The notes below the pieces were generated by a model. It saw only the letters and a list, made by a program, of their open reading frames with translations. It searched no databases and was not told where the DNA came from. Below are positions 6,272 to 14,134 of a stretch of 24,811 nt of DNA, one piece after another. The position numbers were made by a program, and so were the translations under genes. This DNA comes from Fen-1258 sp964449775 (GTDB lineage: Bacteria; Bacteroidota; Ignavibacteria; Ignavibacteriales; Melioribacteraceae): assembly GCA_964449775.1 (NCBI GenBank), contig CAYVBQ010000042.1, positions 1 to 24,811 on the forward strand. The letters run 5' to 3'. Positions within the stretch are counted from its first letter, which is position 1. The number at the start of each line of letters is the position of its first letter.

Positions 6272-7123
6272 ATGATGAAAACCTATAAACAATTCAAAAT
6301 ATTTACTAACCCGATTAATGTTGATCTTGTGAGCGGACTTCTATGGCAGCTTGATATTGACGGCATAAACGAAACAGACAGCGGTTTAATTGTTTTTGTT
6401 GGTTCTACAAAAAATGTTCTCCGGAGTGATATTGAAAATATTCTGCATCAAATTGTTGACGAGAAACATATTATCTCTTTCACAATTGAAGAAGAAACAT
6501 TGGAAGACAAAAACTGGAACGAAGAATATGAAAAGAATGTCCGGGTGATTGAAGTTACCGATCGTATTGTTATCAAACCTTCATTCAAAGATTACACACC
6601 AAAGAAAGATCAGATTATCCTTACGATTGATCCCAAAATGTCATTTGGAACCGGAGAACATGCAACAACAAGGCTCGTCCTTAAATTCATTGAAAAATAC
6701 CTGCGCGGTGGCGAAACAGTTTTAGATGTTGGTTCAGGCACAGGCGTATTAGGAATTGGCGCTGTTATGCTCGGGGCGAATTCTGCTCTATGTATTGATA
6801 ACGATGAATGGTGCTTCTTAAATGGAAGTGAAAATGTTAAAGCCAACAACATGGAAAGTAAAGTTGAAATTCGTTTAGCTGAAATAGATCAGATCGTTGA
6901 AAAAGATTTTGATCTGATAGTCGTAAACATCAATAAACATATTCTTCTGGAGATCGCTGAAGAAATTAGACGTAAAATAAATGAGACCGGAACGTTGATT
7001 CTTTCCGGTCTCTTAATAGTTGACGAAGAAGATATAATACAAAAATTTGCTCTATTTGGTTTTAGAACAATAAACAAGTCCGAGATGGATGAATGGTGTG
7101 CACTCGTCCTTCAACTAAAATAA
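6272..7123 (+). CDS. prmA: Ribosomal protein L11 methyltransferase
   Basis: A 283-residue SAM-dependent methyltransferase that trimethylates ribosomal protein L11. The N-terminal half is the substrate-recognition domain (DKNWNEEYEKNVRVIEV, IKPSF). The catalytic domain begins with MSFGTGEHATTRLVL, a PrmA hallmark, followed by the SAM loop LDVGSGTGVLGIGA, the acidic strand end CIDNDEW and the post-strand-4 motif VVNINKHIL, slightly changed from the usual NILA. The end GFRTINKSEMDEWCALVL is typical. ATG 6272 and 6275 are adjacent; I kept the first. It is the last gene of the purM-tatD-dacB-prmA run and converges on marR with 3 bp between stops. Confidence 0.93.
   Translation: MMKTYKQFKIFTNPINVDLVSGLLWQLDIDGINETDSGLIVFVGSTKNVLRSDIENILHQIVDEKHIISFTIEEETLEDKNWNEEYEKNVRVIEVTDRIVIKPSFKDYTPKKDQIILTIDPKMSFGTGEHATTRLVLKFIEKYLRGGETVLDVGSGTGVLGIGAVMLGANSALCIDNDEWCFLNGSENVKANNMESKVEIRLAEIDQIVEKDFDLIVVNINKHILLEIAEEIRRKINETGTLILSGLLIVDEEDIIQKFALFGFRTINKSEMDEWCALVLQLK
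6983..7012 (-). terminator. Strong hairpin within prmA, candidate terminator of the convergent marR transcript
   Basis: GAGACCGGAA (6983-6992) and TTCCGGTCTC (7003-7012) form a perfect 10-bp, GC-rich stem with a 10-nt loop inside prmA. On the minus strand the stem is followed by ATTTATTTTA, so it looks like an intrinsic terminator about 115 nt past the marR stop. On the plus strand no comparable T-run follows, so prmA would be spared. Activity is inferred. Confidence 0.5.
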
Positions 7124-7126
7124 AAA

Positions 7127-7552
7127 TTAAGGCTGGAACTTGTTTAATAGTTTTGCCAATTCTTTTTGTTCGTGATCACTCAAAACAGAAGTAAGGGCGG
7201 CAATATTATCAGTATACTTTGGCATAATAGAACCGATTTTTGTTTTTCCGCTTGCGGTAAGATCCGCGAGAATAACTCTTCGATCTTCCTTTGAAAATAT
7301 TCGCTTCACGAATCCTTCTTTCTCCAAATTATCCATTACACAGGTAATATTAGCGCCGGTAACCATCATCTCCTCGCTTAACTTTTTCAAGGGAACTGGT
7401 CCGGTTTTAAGAAGGATTTCTAAAACGCCAAACTGAGGTGCGGTTAAATTTTCGGCGAACATCTGCTTAGCCTGAATTTTTTTGTACTTGTCGTACGCTT
7501 TTGACAATTTCTCCCACAATTCTAAAGCCATTTGTTTTTTTTCGCTTGCCAT
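7127..7552 (-). CDS. MarR-family transcriptional regulator
   Basis: A 141-residue winged-helix regulator. The core runs LTAPQFGVLEILLKTGPVPLKKLSEEMMVTGANITCVMDNLEKEGFVKRIFSKEDRRVILADLTASGK: helix, helix-turn-helix (about residues 55-85) and a wing with the DRR signature, flanked by dimerising N- and C-terminal helices. MarR proteins bind palindromes as dimers and usually release DNA on ligand or oxidant. A strong Shine-Dalgarno (AAGGAG) precedes ATG 7552. The gene is divergent from the men operon, with a 288-bp region between containing an imperfect dyad, so it may control itself and perhaps menaquinone synthesis. The ligand cannot be predicted. Confidence 0.92.
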   Translation of the reverse strand: MASEKKQMALELWEKLSKAYDKYKKIQAKQMFAENLTAPQFGVLEILLKTGPVPLKKLSEEMMVTGANITCVMDNLEKEGFVKRIFSKEDRRVILADLTASGKTKIGSIMPKYTDNIAALTSVLSDHEQKELAKLLNKFQP

Positions 7553-7571
7553 ATTATTTCTCCTTCGTTTA

Positions 7572-7609
7572 GTTAATTAAAAATATACAATGGAGTACAT
7601 TTTATTAAC
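7572..7609. promoter_or_regulatory. Candidate MarR operator dyad
   Basis: Left arm GTTAATTAAAAATATAC (7572-7588) and right arm GTACATTTTATTAAC (7595-7609) are near inverted copies separated by AATGGA; they pair with two one-base gaps and one mismatch. The dyad lies 20-57 bp upstream of the marR start, where an autoregulatory site is expected. Binding is inferred. Confidence 0.4.
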
Positions 7610-7679
7610 CAAACAGCTTATTCAAATTTTGTTATTCATACTATTATCTTATTCAAATACATAGTTAAAATAGATTTTT

Positions 7680-7708
7680 TTGACAAGAAAAAAAAGAATT
7701 ATTATGAA
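7680..7708 (+). promoter_or_regulatory. Candidate promoter of the men operon
   Basis: TTGACA (7680-7685) is followed after 17 nt by TATGAA (7703-7708), a sigma-70-like pair with a consensus -35 box. It would give a leader of roughly 125 nt before menF. Some members of this lineage use different promoter consensus sequences, so this is tentative. Confidence 0.4.
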
Positions 7709-7788
7709 TTTTCTTCATTAATATATCATTATTACATTAATTATTCTTTTGGGGATCATTAATTTCGATGGGGGTTTGAAACTAAGCG

Positions 7789-7808
7789 CAGATAAATTAT
7801 ATTATCTG
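7789..7808 (+). promoter_or_regulatory. Hairpin in the men leader
   Basis: CAGATAA (7789-7795) and TTATCTG (7802-7808) form a perfect 7-bp stem with a 6-nt loop, about 32 nt before the menF start. It could stabilise the leader, bind a regulator as DNA, or be chance in AT-rich sequence. No known riboswitch pattern was recognised. Confidence 0.35.
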
Positions 7809-7840
7809 AAGGAATAACAATTTTTCTATTCTGGAACCCG

Positions 7841-9217
7841 ATGCTAAATAAACAAGATATTTTAGATTTCGTCTCTGACAATGATTTGGGCAGGTCGGAA
7901 TCATCTCAATTATTTTCATTTTCTCAGCCGATTGATGAGAATGAATATTTTATACTTACAAAAAAAATGTTGAGCACTAATGATTTCTCATTCTATTGGA
8001 GTAAGCCGATTGAATATCATTCTTTTTTAGCTCATGGAGAGATTTATTCTATCTACAAAAATGAATTTACTGATTTATCAAAGCTTGATGAACAATTGAA
8101 AAATTTACCCTTCAATATTGTTTCTAACACTAGGAATAACGTTAAAACAACCGACCCTTTATTTGTTGGAGGAATAAAATTCCCTTCCGCGAAAAACGAA
8201 GAAATTTGGAATGACTTTCAGTTTGCCAGATGGAGTATACCTCAAATTCTTTTACTTAAAAACGGAGATGATTTTAAGATTATCATAAATACATTCAAGA
8301 ATAGCATTGACCGGGTGTTTTCGATAATAGGACAATCTGATGACTTAATTCCAGGAAATGAAGAAAGACAAATCAAAGTACTGTCCAATAAACCAAATGT
8401 CGAAATCAATGAATGGTCAGATTGTGTGGAATTGGCTCTTGAAAAGATTTCACACAAAAAATTGCAGAAGGTCGTTCTCTCTCGTTTCAATAAAATAGAA
8501 TTAAGTGCCGCTCCGAATATCTTGCAACAACTACAAAAGTTAGAAATTAGTTTCGATAATTGTATTACTTTCGCTTATAAGTCAAAAGATTCGATTTTCT
8601 TCGGCGCTACACCGGAAAAACTATTTAGTGTAAGAGATGGTTTCATCGAAGCAGACGCACTTGCGGGGTCAATACCAAGAGGCATTGATGATGCAGAAGA
8701 CAAAGCATTTAAGAAAAACCTTCTTGATGATGAAAAAAATTTGGCGGAACATAAAAGTGTAGTTGATTTTATTCTTCATCAATTAACTCCTGTTACAGAA
8801 AAAATACTCTTCGATTCTCAACCTTCTATTAAAGAATATTCAAATATCCAACACCTCTATTCTCAAATACGCGCGAAACTTAAAAACGACGTATCATTTT
8901 TTTCACTATTAGAAAGACTGTATCCAACCCCTGCTGTTTGCGGTTTTCCAAGTGGTGAAGCTTTGGATGCCATTAACGAATTGGAATCTTTCGACCGGGG
9001 ACTTTTTACCGGTGCAATTGGCTGGTTTAATTTGCATGGCAACGCTGAATTCTCTGTAGGAATTCGGTCCGCACTTTTGAGAGAGAATCTACTTCAAGCT
9101 TATGCAGGCTGCGGCATCGTTAATGGTTCCGATTCATTCTCTGAATTCACTGAAACAGAATTAAAACTAAAACCAATACTTAATCTCTTCGATGATGAAA
9201 CTGTCTATAAATCGTAA
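7841..9217 (+). CDS. menF: Isochorismate synthase
   Basis: MenF converts chorismate to isochorismate, the first step of menaquinone synthesis. The 458-residue protein has a divergent N-terminal half and a conserved chorismate-binding C-terminal half: KVVLSRF, FFGATPEKLFSVRDG, ADALAGSIPRG, LLDDEKNLAEHKSVVDFI, LYPTPAVCGFPSGEAL, ESFDRGLFTGAIGWF and AYAGCGIVNGSD. The Glu residues that hold Mg are in the KNLAEH and ETELK regions. Salicylate synthases and EntC-type enzymes share this fold, but the downstream menD settles the role. The end overlaps menD by 26 bp. ATG 7841 has only a weak GGA upstream. Confidence 0.95.
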   Translation: MLNKQDILDFVSDNDLGRSESSQLFSFSQPIDENEYFILTKKMLSTNDFSFYWSKPIEYHSFLAHGEIYSIYKNEFTDLSKLDEQLKNLPFNIVSNTRNNVKTTDPLFVGGIKFPSAKNEEIWNDFQFARWSIPQILLLKNGDDFKIIINTFKNSIDRVFSIIGQSDDLIPGNEERQIKVLSNKPNVEINEWSDCVELALEKISHKKLQKVVLSRFNKIELSAAPNILQQLQKLEISFDNCITFAYKSKDSIFFGATPEKLFSVRDGFIEADALAGSIPRGIDDAEDKAFKKNLLDDEKNLAEHKSVVDFILHQLTPVTEKILFDSQPSIKEYSNIQHLYSQIRAKLKNDVSFFSLLERLYPTPAVCGFPSGEALDAINELESFDRGLFTGAIGWFNLHGNAEFSVGIRSALLRENLLQAYAGCGIVNGSDSFSEFTETELKLKPILNLFDDETVYKS

Positions 9218-10961
9218 TATTGTTTGGTGCGATCTTTTTGTAAATCGCCTTTCACAACTTGGTGTTCGCTACGCTTGTATTTCTCCCGGTTCGCGAAGCA
9301 CTTCCCTAACCATCGCATTTGCAACAAATAAATTGATAGAAGTCTTTCCAATAGTTGATGAACGATCCTCTGCTTTTTTTGCTTTAGGACTCGCAAAGAA
9401 ATCCAATACACCGGTTGCGATTGTGACCACTTCTGGGACTGCTGTGGCAGAACTCTACCCGGCAATTATCGAAGCATATTACCAAAGAGTACCTTTGATA
9501 ATCTGCACGGCAGATCGCCCTCATCTATTGCGAAACAGAGGTGCGAATCAGACAATCAACCAGCAGAATATTTATCGAAATCATATTCGCTATTTTGTTG
9601 ATGCCGGCTTACCTGACATCAAAAATCTTTCTTTCATCAAAAAGATTGCGGAAGATGCCATACAGTATTCTTGTTTAACCGAAAAAGGTCCGGTTCATAT
9701 AAACTTTCCATTTGAGAAGCCATTCGAACCGAAAAGTTATACTGACAAAATTGAGATCAAGACGATCGAAAAAATATTTTCCAACTCCTCATTTCAATTG
9801 GCTCCAAGCACTCAAACTAAAATAAATTATGAAGCCCTTACAAAGAAATTTTGGTCAACCGAGCGCGGATTAATAATTGTTGGCTTCAATAATTATAGAG
9901 AAAATTTTGCTAAACAGGTCATCCGTTTTTCGGAAAAATTTGGTTACCCGGTTTATGTTGACGGCTCATCATCTGATAGATTTGGCAGACATTCTAAAGA
10001 GAATGTAATAGAAAACTTAACCGCCTTCATACGCGCTAAAGATTTTCAGAAGCATTTCGATCCGAAGATCATGATACAATTTGGCGGGGCACCAACATCA
10101 AATGTTCTATTAGAATTTTTCAAAAAATCAAATGCAGAAAAAATATTAGTAAATGAGTTTGGTGATAAAAACGATCCCTCGCTTACAGCAAAAACAATTT
10201 TGCAAGTAGATCCATCTGAGTTTATCGGAACCATTCTTCAAAATGAGCAGAGTAAAAGCGACCGTGATAGCTGCTGGTTAATTGACTATCACGTTATGAA
10301 CAATTTTGCCGAAAAACTAAAAAACCAATTTGTTAAGAAAGCAAAATTCCCGTTTGAAGGTAGAATTGTAACCGAATTATTAAGTGTTATTCCCGACAAC
10401 TCGAACTTAATGATTTCAAACTCGCTGCCAATCCGTGACACAGACTTCTTTGCAACAACCAATGACAGACAATTGAACATCTTTACTAACAGAGGCGCAA
10501 GTGGTATAGATGGCATTAATTCGACTGCCCTTGGAATTGCAAAAGCATCCAAAGAGAAAAGCTACCTGCTGATTGGCGACCTCGCATTTTATCATGATCT
10601 AAACGGCTTGCACAACGCAATCAAATTTAATATTCCTTTGACTGTTGTTTTAATAAACAACAATGGCGGCGGAATATTTGAATCGCTCCCGATCTCTGAT
10701 TACAAAGATGTATTCAAAGAGAATTTTTCTACTCCGCTTAAAGTTGATTTTAAGAAACTTGTTGAAGCTTACGGTGGGAATTATCATAAAATAAAAAGTT
10801 GGAAAGATTTCAAAGAAAGAGTGATATTGTCCTCTAGAAATAAAAAACTTACTGTCCTCGAGATTCAAACCGACGCAAAAGAATCTAAACTCCGGCGTCA
10901 GAATTACTGGAACGCTGTTTCAAACAGAATTGTACAATTCATCAATGAAATTAAAAGTTGA
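9192..10961 (+). CDS. menD: SEPHCHC synthase (MenD), thiamine-diphosphate enzyme
   Basis: MenD joins isochorismate and 2-oxoglutarate, releasing CO2, to give 2-succinyl-5-enolpyruvyl-6-hydroxy-3-cyclohexene-1-carboxylate. The 589-residue protein has the full set: ISPGSRSTSL, VDERSSAFFALGLAKK with the catalytic Glu57, TTSGTAVAELYPAIIEAYY, TADRPHLLRNRGANQTINQ, NRGASGIDG and the diphosphate/Mg motif GDLAFYHDLNGL with INNNGGGIFE. Length is typical. ATG 9192 and 9195 are adjacent and both lie within menF; translation is probably coupled. It overlaps menH by 17 bp. The reading frame is intact throughout. Confidence 0.97.
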   Translation: MMKLSINRNIVWCDLFVNRLSQLGVRYACISPGSRSTSLTIAFATNKLIEVFPIVDERSSAFFALGLAKKSNTPVAIVTTSGTAVAELYPAIIEAYYQRVPLIICTADRPHLLRNRGANQTINQQNIYRNHIRYFVDAGLPDIKNLSFIKKIAEDAIQYSCLTEKGPVHINFPFEKPFEPKSYTDKIEIKTIEKIFSNSSFQLAPSTQTKINYEALTKKFWSTERGLIIVGFNNYRENFAKQVIRFSEKFGYPVYVDGSSSDRFGRHSKENVIENLTAFIRAKDFQKHFDPKIMIQFGGAPTSNVLLEFFKKSNAEKILVNEFGDKNDPSLTAKTILQVDPSEFIGTILQNEQSKSDRDSCWLIDYHVMNNFAEKLKNQFVKKAKFPFEGRIVTELLSVIPDNSNLMISNSLPIRDTDFFATTNDRQLNIFTNRGASGIDGINSTALGIAKASKEKSYLLIGDLAFYHDLNGLHNAIKFNIPLTVVLINNNGGGIFESLPISDYKDVFKENFSTPLKVDFKKLVEAYGGNYHKIKSWKDFKERVILSSRNKKLTVLEIQTDAKESKLRRQNYWNAVSNRIVQFINEIKS

Positions 10962-11775
10962 CGATATTGAGTTTAATCTTCTCTTAAACGAATCCGATCT
11001 CAACCGTAATAAAACTCCGGTTGTTTTTCTTCATGGTTTTACGGGAGATTCAACCGACTGGCAATTTATTTTCGATCAGCTTCCAAACACCATGCTTCCT
11101 GTTGCTGTTGATTTAATCGGTCATGGAAAAACTGATTCCCCTTCAGATCCGGTTCATTACACTTGCACAGCTATCGTTCACCAACTTGATTCTATTTTTT
11201 CGCAATTGAATTTCGGAAGAATAATACTTGCCGGATACTCCATGGGAGGACGTGCAGCACTTTCTTATTGCCTCAAACATTCGCAAAGAGTAAGTGCGGC
11301 TGTTCTGGAAAGTACAACAGCCGGAATCGAGGACTTCAGCATGAAAAAGGAACGTGTTGAACTTGATCTCCTTTTCGCTGATAAAATCAAAAGAGAGGGA
11401 GTTGAATCCTTTGTAAATTATTGGTTTGATACGCCGTTGTTTGAATCATTAAAAAATCTTCCAAATTTTGAAGAAGTAAAGGGCAAAAGAATTGGGAACA
11501 GTGTTACTGGATTAGCAAATACACTATCGAGTTTCAGCACCGGATTGATGATGAGTTATTGGGATAAACTTCCTTTGCTTAATTTGCCTATTCTTTTAAT
11601 CAGCGGTGAGATGGATGCAAAATACACAAATATCAACATAGCAATGAAATCAAAGTTTCTGAATGCGAGACACACGACTGTTTTGCAATGCGGGCATAAT
11701 GTTCATTTAGAGAAACCGGAGCTTTTTACTAAATTAGTCATCGATTTTTTGACAACACCTGAAAGGCAATCATGA
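10945..11775 (+). CDS. menH: 2-succinyl-6-hydroxy-2,4-cyclohexadiene-1-carboxylate synthase (alpha/beta hydrolase)
   Basis: MenH removes pyruvate from the MenD product. This 276-residue alpha/beta hydrolase has the oxyanion segment FLHGFTGDSTDW, DLIGHGKTDSP, the nucleophile elbow GYSMGGRAAL with Ser99, the acid-bearing strand LLISGEMDAKY and the catalytic His251 in CGHNVHLEKPE. The MenH-like ESTTAGIED segment follows the nucleophile. The frame is open a few codons further upstream from a TTG, but ATG 10945 fits homologues and overlaps menD by 17 bp. The stop overlaps the menB start as ATGA. Similar hydrolases have other roles; position between menD and menB supports MenH. Confidence 0.93.
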   Translation: MKLKVDDIEFNLLLNESDLNRNKTPVVFLHGFTGDSTDWQFIFDQLPNTMLPVAVDLIGHGKTDSPSDPVHYTCTAIVHQLDSIFSQLNFGRIILAGYSMGGRAALSYCLKHSQRVSAAVLESTTAGIEDFSMKKERVELDLLFADKIKREGVESFVNYWFDTPLFESLKNLPNFEEVKGKRIGNSVTGLANTLSSFSTGLMMSYWDKLPLLNLPILLISGEMDAKYTNINIAMKSKFLNARHTTVLQCGHNVHLEKPELFTKLVIDFLTTPERQS

Positions 11776-12605
11776 GCCCCAACTGGAAGATAGCGAAAGA
11801 TTTTAAAGACATCATTTATGAAAAGATGGACGGCATTGCAAAGATTACAATCAACCGTCCCGAAAAGCGAAATGCGTTTCGTCCAGAAACTACGCTTGAG
11901 CTTTTTGAAGCATTCGCAGATGCGCGCGAAGACTCTAACATTGGCGTAATCTTATTAACCGGAAAAGGTCCGGCTAAAGATGGAAAGTATGCGTTCTGTT
12001 CCGGCGGAGATCAATCAATCCGTGGAGATAAAGGTTACGTTGGAAAGGATGGCGTCCCCCGTCTCAACATACTTGATGTGCAAAAACAAATTCGTAGTAT
12101 TCCAAAACCGGTGATTGCACTTGTTGCAGGTTACGCTATCGGCGGTGGACATGTATTACACGTTATGTGCGATCTCTCCATTGCCGCAGACAACGCTATC
12201 TTTGGTCAGACTGGTCCAAAAGTCGGAAGCTTCGATGGCGGTTTTGGTGCAAGCTACCTTGCACGAATTGTCGGACAAAAGAAAGCCCGTGAAATCTGGT
12301 ATCTCTGCCGCCAATACAACGCACAAGAAGCTCTGGACATGGGACTTGTTAATAAAGTGGTCCCTATTGATCAACTTGAAGAAGAAGGCATTCAATGGGC
12401 TAAAGAAATTTTAGATATGAGTCCGCTGGCACTACGTTTACTTAAATCAGCATTCAATGCGGAGTTGGATGGACAAGCCGGAATTCAAGAACTCGCAGGC
12501 AATGCAACACTCCTTTATTATATGAGCGAAGAAGCTCAAGAAGGTAAGAACGCTTACAACGAAAAGCGGAAACCGGATTTCAAAAAATTTCCAAGAGTAC
12601 CGTAA
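11772..12605 (+). CDS. menB: 1,4-dihydroxy-2-naphthoyl-CoA synthase
   Basis: MenB closes the second ring, turning o-succinylbenzoyl-CoA into 1,4-dihydroxy-2-naphthoyl-CoA. The 277-residue crotonase-fold protein is highly conserved: ITINRPEKRNAF, FCSGGDQSIRG, AGYAIGGGHVLHVMCDLSIAADNA, FGQTGPKVGSFDGGFGAS and the C-terminal GNATLLYYMSEEAQEGKNAY and KRKPDFKKFPR. Gly in QTGP, instead of the Asp of the mycobacterial type, matches the bicarbonate-using E. coli class; this is from family knowledge. It starts within the ATGA overlap with menH. Only 2 bp separate its stop from the MNT gene that interrupts the men gene order. Confidence 0.97.
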   Translation: MSPNWKIAKDFKDIIYEKMDGIAKITINRPEKRNAFRPETTLELFEAFADAREDSNIGVILLTGKGPAKDGKYAFCSGGDQSIRGDKGYVGKDGVPRLNILDVQKQIRSIPKPVIALVAGYAIGGGHVLHVMCDLSIAADNAIFGQTGPKVGSFDGGFGASYLARIVGQKKAREIWYLCRQYNAQEALDMGLVNKVVPIDQLEEEGIQWAKEILDMSPLALRLLKSAFNAELDGQAGIQELAGNATLLYYMSEEAQEGKNAYNEKRKPDFKKFPRVP

Positions 12606-12607
12606 CT

Positions 12608-12898
12608 ATGATTACATTAACTGAAGCAAAAACTGTTTTAAAGAAGAACAAATCCTATCTTCAAAAAAAGTATTTTATTGATGAGATAGGAATATTCGGA
12701 TCATACAGCAGGGGTGAACAAAATAGAAAAAGCGATATTGATCTTTTGGTTTCTTTTAGAAAACCCATCGGTTTAGAGTTCGTCGATCTTTCGGAGGAAT
12801 TAGAAGAGTTATTGAATCATAAAGTTGATTTGGTTTCAAAAGGTGCTTTGAAGAAAAGAATGTTTGAGTTCATCAAACAAGAAATTGTCTATGTCTAA
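12608..12898 (+). CDS. mntA: MNT nucleotidyltransferase antitoxin within the men operon
   Basis: A 96-residue minimal nucleotidyltransferase. Gly31-Ser32, ten residues, then Asp43-x-Asp45 (GSYSRGEQNRKSDIDLLV) is the exact MntA-type GSX10DXD motif. Characterised MntA proteins attach AMP units to a tyrosine of the HepT toxin and neutralise it. It starts 2 bp after the menB stop and overlaps the HepT-like gene by 8 bp, all on the men strand, so it is almost certainly transcribed with men genes. It has nothing to do with menaquinone chemistry as far as known. Domain and pairing are clear; the biochemical role is inferred from the family. Confidence 0.9.
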   Translation: MITLTEAKTVLKKNKSYLQKKYFIDEIGIFGSYSRGEQNRKSDIDLLVSFRKPIGLEFVDLSEELEELLNHKVDLVSKGALKKRMFEFIKQEIVYV

Positions 12899-13235
12899 AA
12901 GAAACGATAAACTTTTACTTCTCGATATACTTGATTCAATCCACAAAATTCTTATTTATACAAAGGGTTTAGACTTTCGAGCATTTGTTAAAGATCAGAA
13001 AACAATCGATGCAGTTGTTAGAAATATCGAGATTATAGGCGAAGCTTCTAAACATGTTTCGAAGAAACTAAAAGATAAATCGGTTATTCCTTGGATTAGA
13101 ATTGTAGGTATGAGAAATAGGATTGTCCATGAATATTTCGGAGTTGATTTAAGAATAGTGTGGAAAATAATCAGTGAACAATTAATTGGTTTTGAAGAAG
13201 CTGTTAAAAACTTAATAACACTCACAGAAAAATAA
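12891..13235 (+). CDS. hepT: HepT-like HEPN (DUF86) RNase toxin within the men operon
   Basis: A 114-residue helical DUF86/HEPN protein, the toxin of MntA-HepT systems, which cleave RNA. The active-site signature Arg75-x4-His80-x-Tyr82 (RNRIVHEY) is intact, including the Tyr next to it that is the AMPylation target in studied homologues. Other family marks are TIDAVVRNIEIIGEASKHV and PWIRIVGMRN. The frame extends upstream from a TTG, but ATG 12891 matches homologues and gives an 8-bp overlap with mntA. Its TAA shares one base with the menA start (TAATG), so menA translation probably depends on ribosomes finishing this toxin gene. The gene looks intact, not decayed. Confidence 0.9.
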   Translation: MSKRNDKLLLLDILDSIHKILIYTKGLDFRAFVKDQKTIDAVVRNIEIIGEASKHVSKKLKDKSVIPWIRIVGMRNRIVHEYFGVDLRIVWKIISEQLIGFEEAVKNLITLTEK

Positions 13236-14134
13236 TGTTATCATCCGCTTCAAATACAATCGCAAAATTCGATGCGTGGATACTTGCAAGCCGCCCGCGA
13301 ACGTTAGCCGCTGCAATTGTTCCGGTTGTTGTTGGCACTGCAATATCAATTCATGATGAAAAATTCAAACCGCTCGCAGCATTGTTTGCTCTTATCTGCG
13401 CATTGCTTATTCAAGTAGGTACTAATTTTGTAAATGATCTTTTCGATTTTCTTCACGGAACAGATAAAAAAGACCGCATCGGACCGCAGCGTGCAACCGC
13501 CTCCGGTATTCTTTCCATTTTTGAAATGAAGCTTGGAATTTATTTTTCCTTCGGGTTGAGTTTTATCTTTGGACTCTATCTGATTTATCTCGGCGGCTGG
13601 TTTATTTTAATCATAGGTGTGCTTTCAATCCTTGCCGGTATTGCTTACACAGCGGGTCCGTTTCCGCTTGCATACAATGGGCTTGGCGATATTGCCGTAT
13701 TTTTGTTTTTTGGTTTTGTTGGAACTGTCGGGACGTACTACGTTCAATCGAATGAAATAACTGCCCTGGCGTTTTGGTCCTCGGTTCCCGTTGGTGCATT
13801 AATAACAAATATTTTGGTGGTGAATAATTACCGTGACCGCGAAGAAGACCGTTCAAACAGCAAGAATACTCTGATTGTAATTTTTGGTGAGCGATTCGGT
13901 CGTATTCAATATGTTTTCTTCATGATCATATCCTACTCAATACTTTTTATTGTTTACTTTACATTCAAAAAAGAAATTGTTGTATTTCTGCCCCTCTTAA
14001 GTTTGCCGCTTGCGGTGAAACTAATCAAGATGATTTACACTTTGCGCGGAAGTGAATTGAACAAAACATTAGAGCTTACCGCAAAACTTTCAGCTCTTTA
14101 CGGTTTGCTATTTGCAGCCGGAATTCTTTTATGA
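13235..14134 (+). CDS. menA: 1,4-dihydroxy-2-naphthoate polyprenyltransferase
   Basis: MenA is an integral membrane UbiA-family enzyme that attaches the isoprenoid tail to 1,4-dihydroxy-2-naphthoate, giving demethylmenaquinone. The 299-residue protein starts WILASRPRTLAAAIVPVVVG and carries both acidic motifs: NDLFDFLHGTDKKDRIGPQR (NDxxD) and NNYRDREEDRSNSKNTL (DxxxD), separated by several hydrophobic helices. The length and helix pattern are typical. The start overlaps the preceding HepT-like stop by one base, and its end overlaps menC as ATGA. Confidence 0.95.
   Translation: MLSSASNTIAKFDAWILASRPRTLAAAIVPVVVGTAISIHDEKFKPLAALFALICALLIQVGTNFVNDLFDFLHGTDKKDRIGPQRATASGILSIFEMKLGIYFSFGLSFIFGLYLIYLGGWFILIIGVLSILAGIAYTAGPFPLAYNGLGDIAVFLFFGFVGTVGTYYVQSNEITALAFWSSVPVGALITNILVVNNYRDREEDRSNSKNTLIVIFGERFGRIQYVFFMIISYSILFIVYFTFKKEIVVFLPLLSLPLAVKLIKMIYTLRGSELNKTLELTAKLSALYGLLFAAGILL

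Noticed and set aside
7709..7840. Riboswitch in the men leader
   Set aside because: Only a simple 7-bp hairpin is visible; no conserved core of a known riboswitch class was recognised.
13235..14134. menA as a heme-O or ubiquinone prenyltransferase
   Set aside because: The operon context and the MenA-type start ASRPRTLAAAIVPVVVG favour DHNA prenyltransferase.
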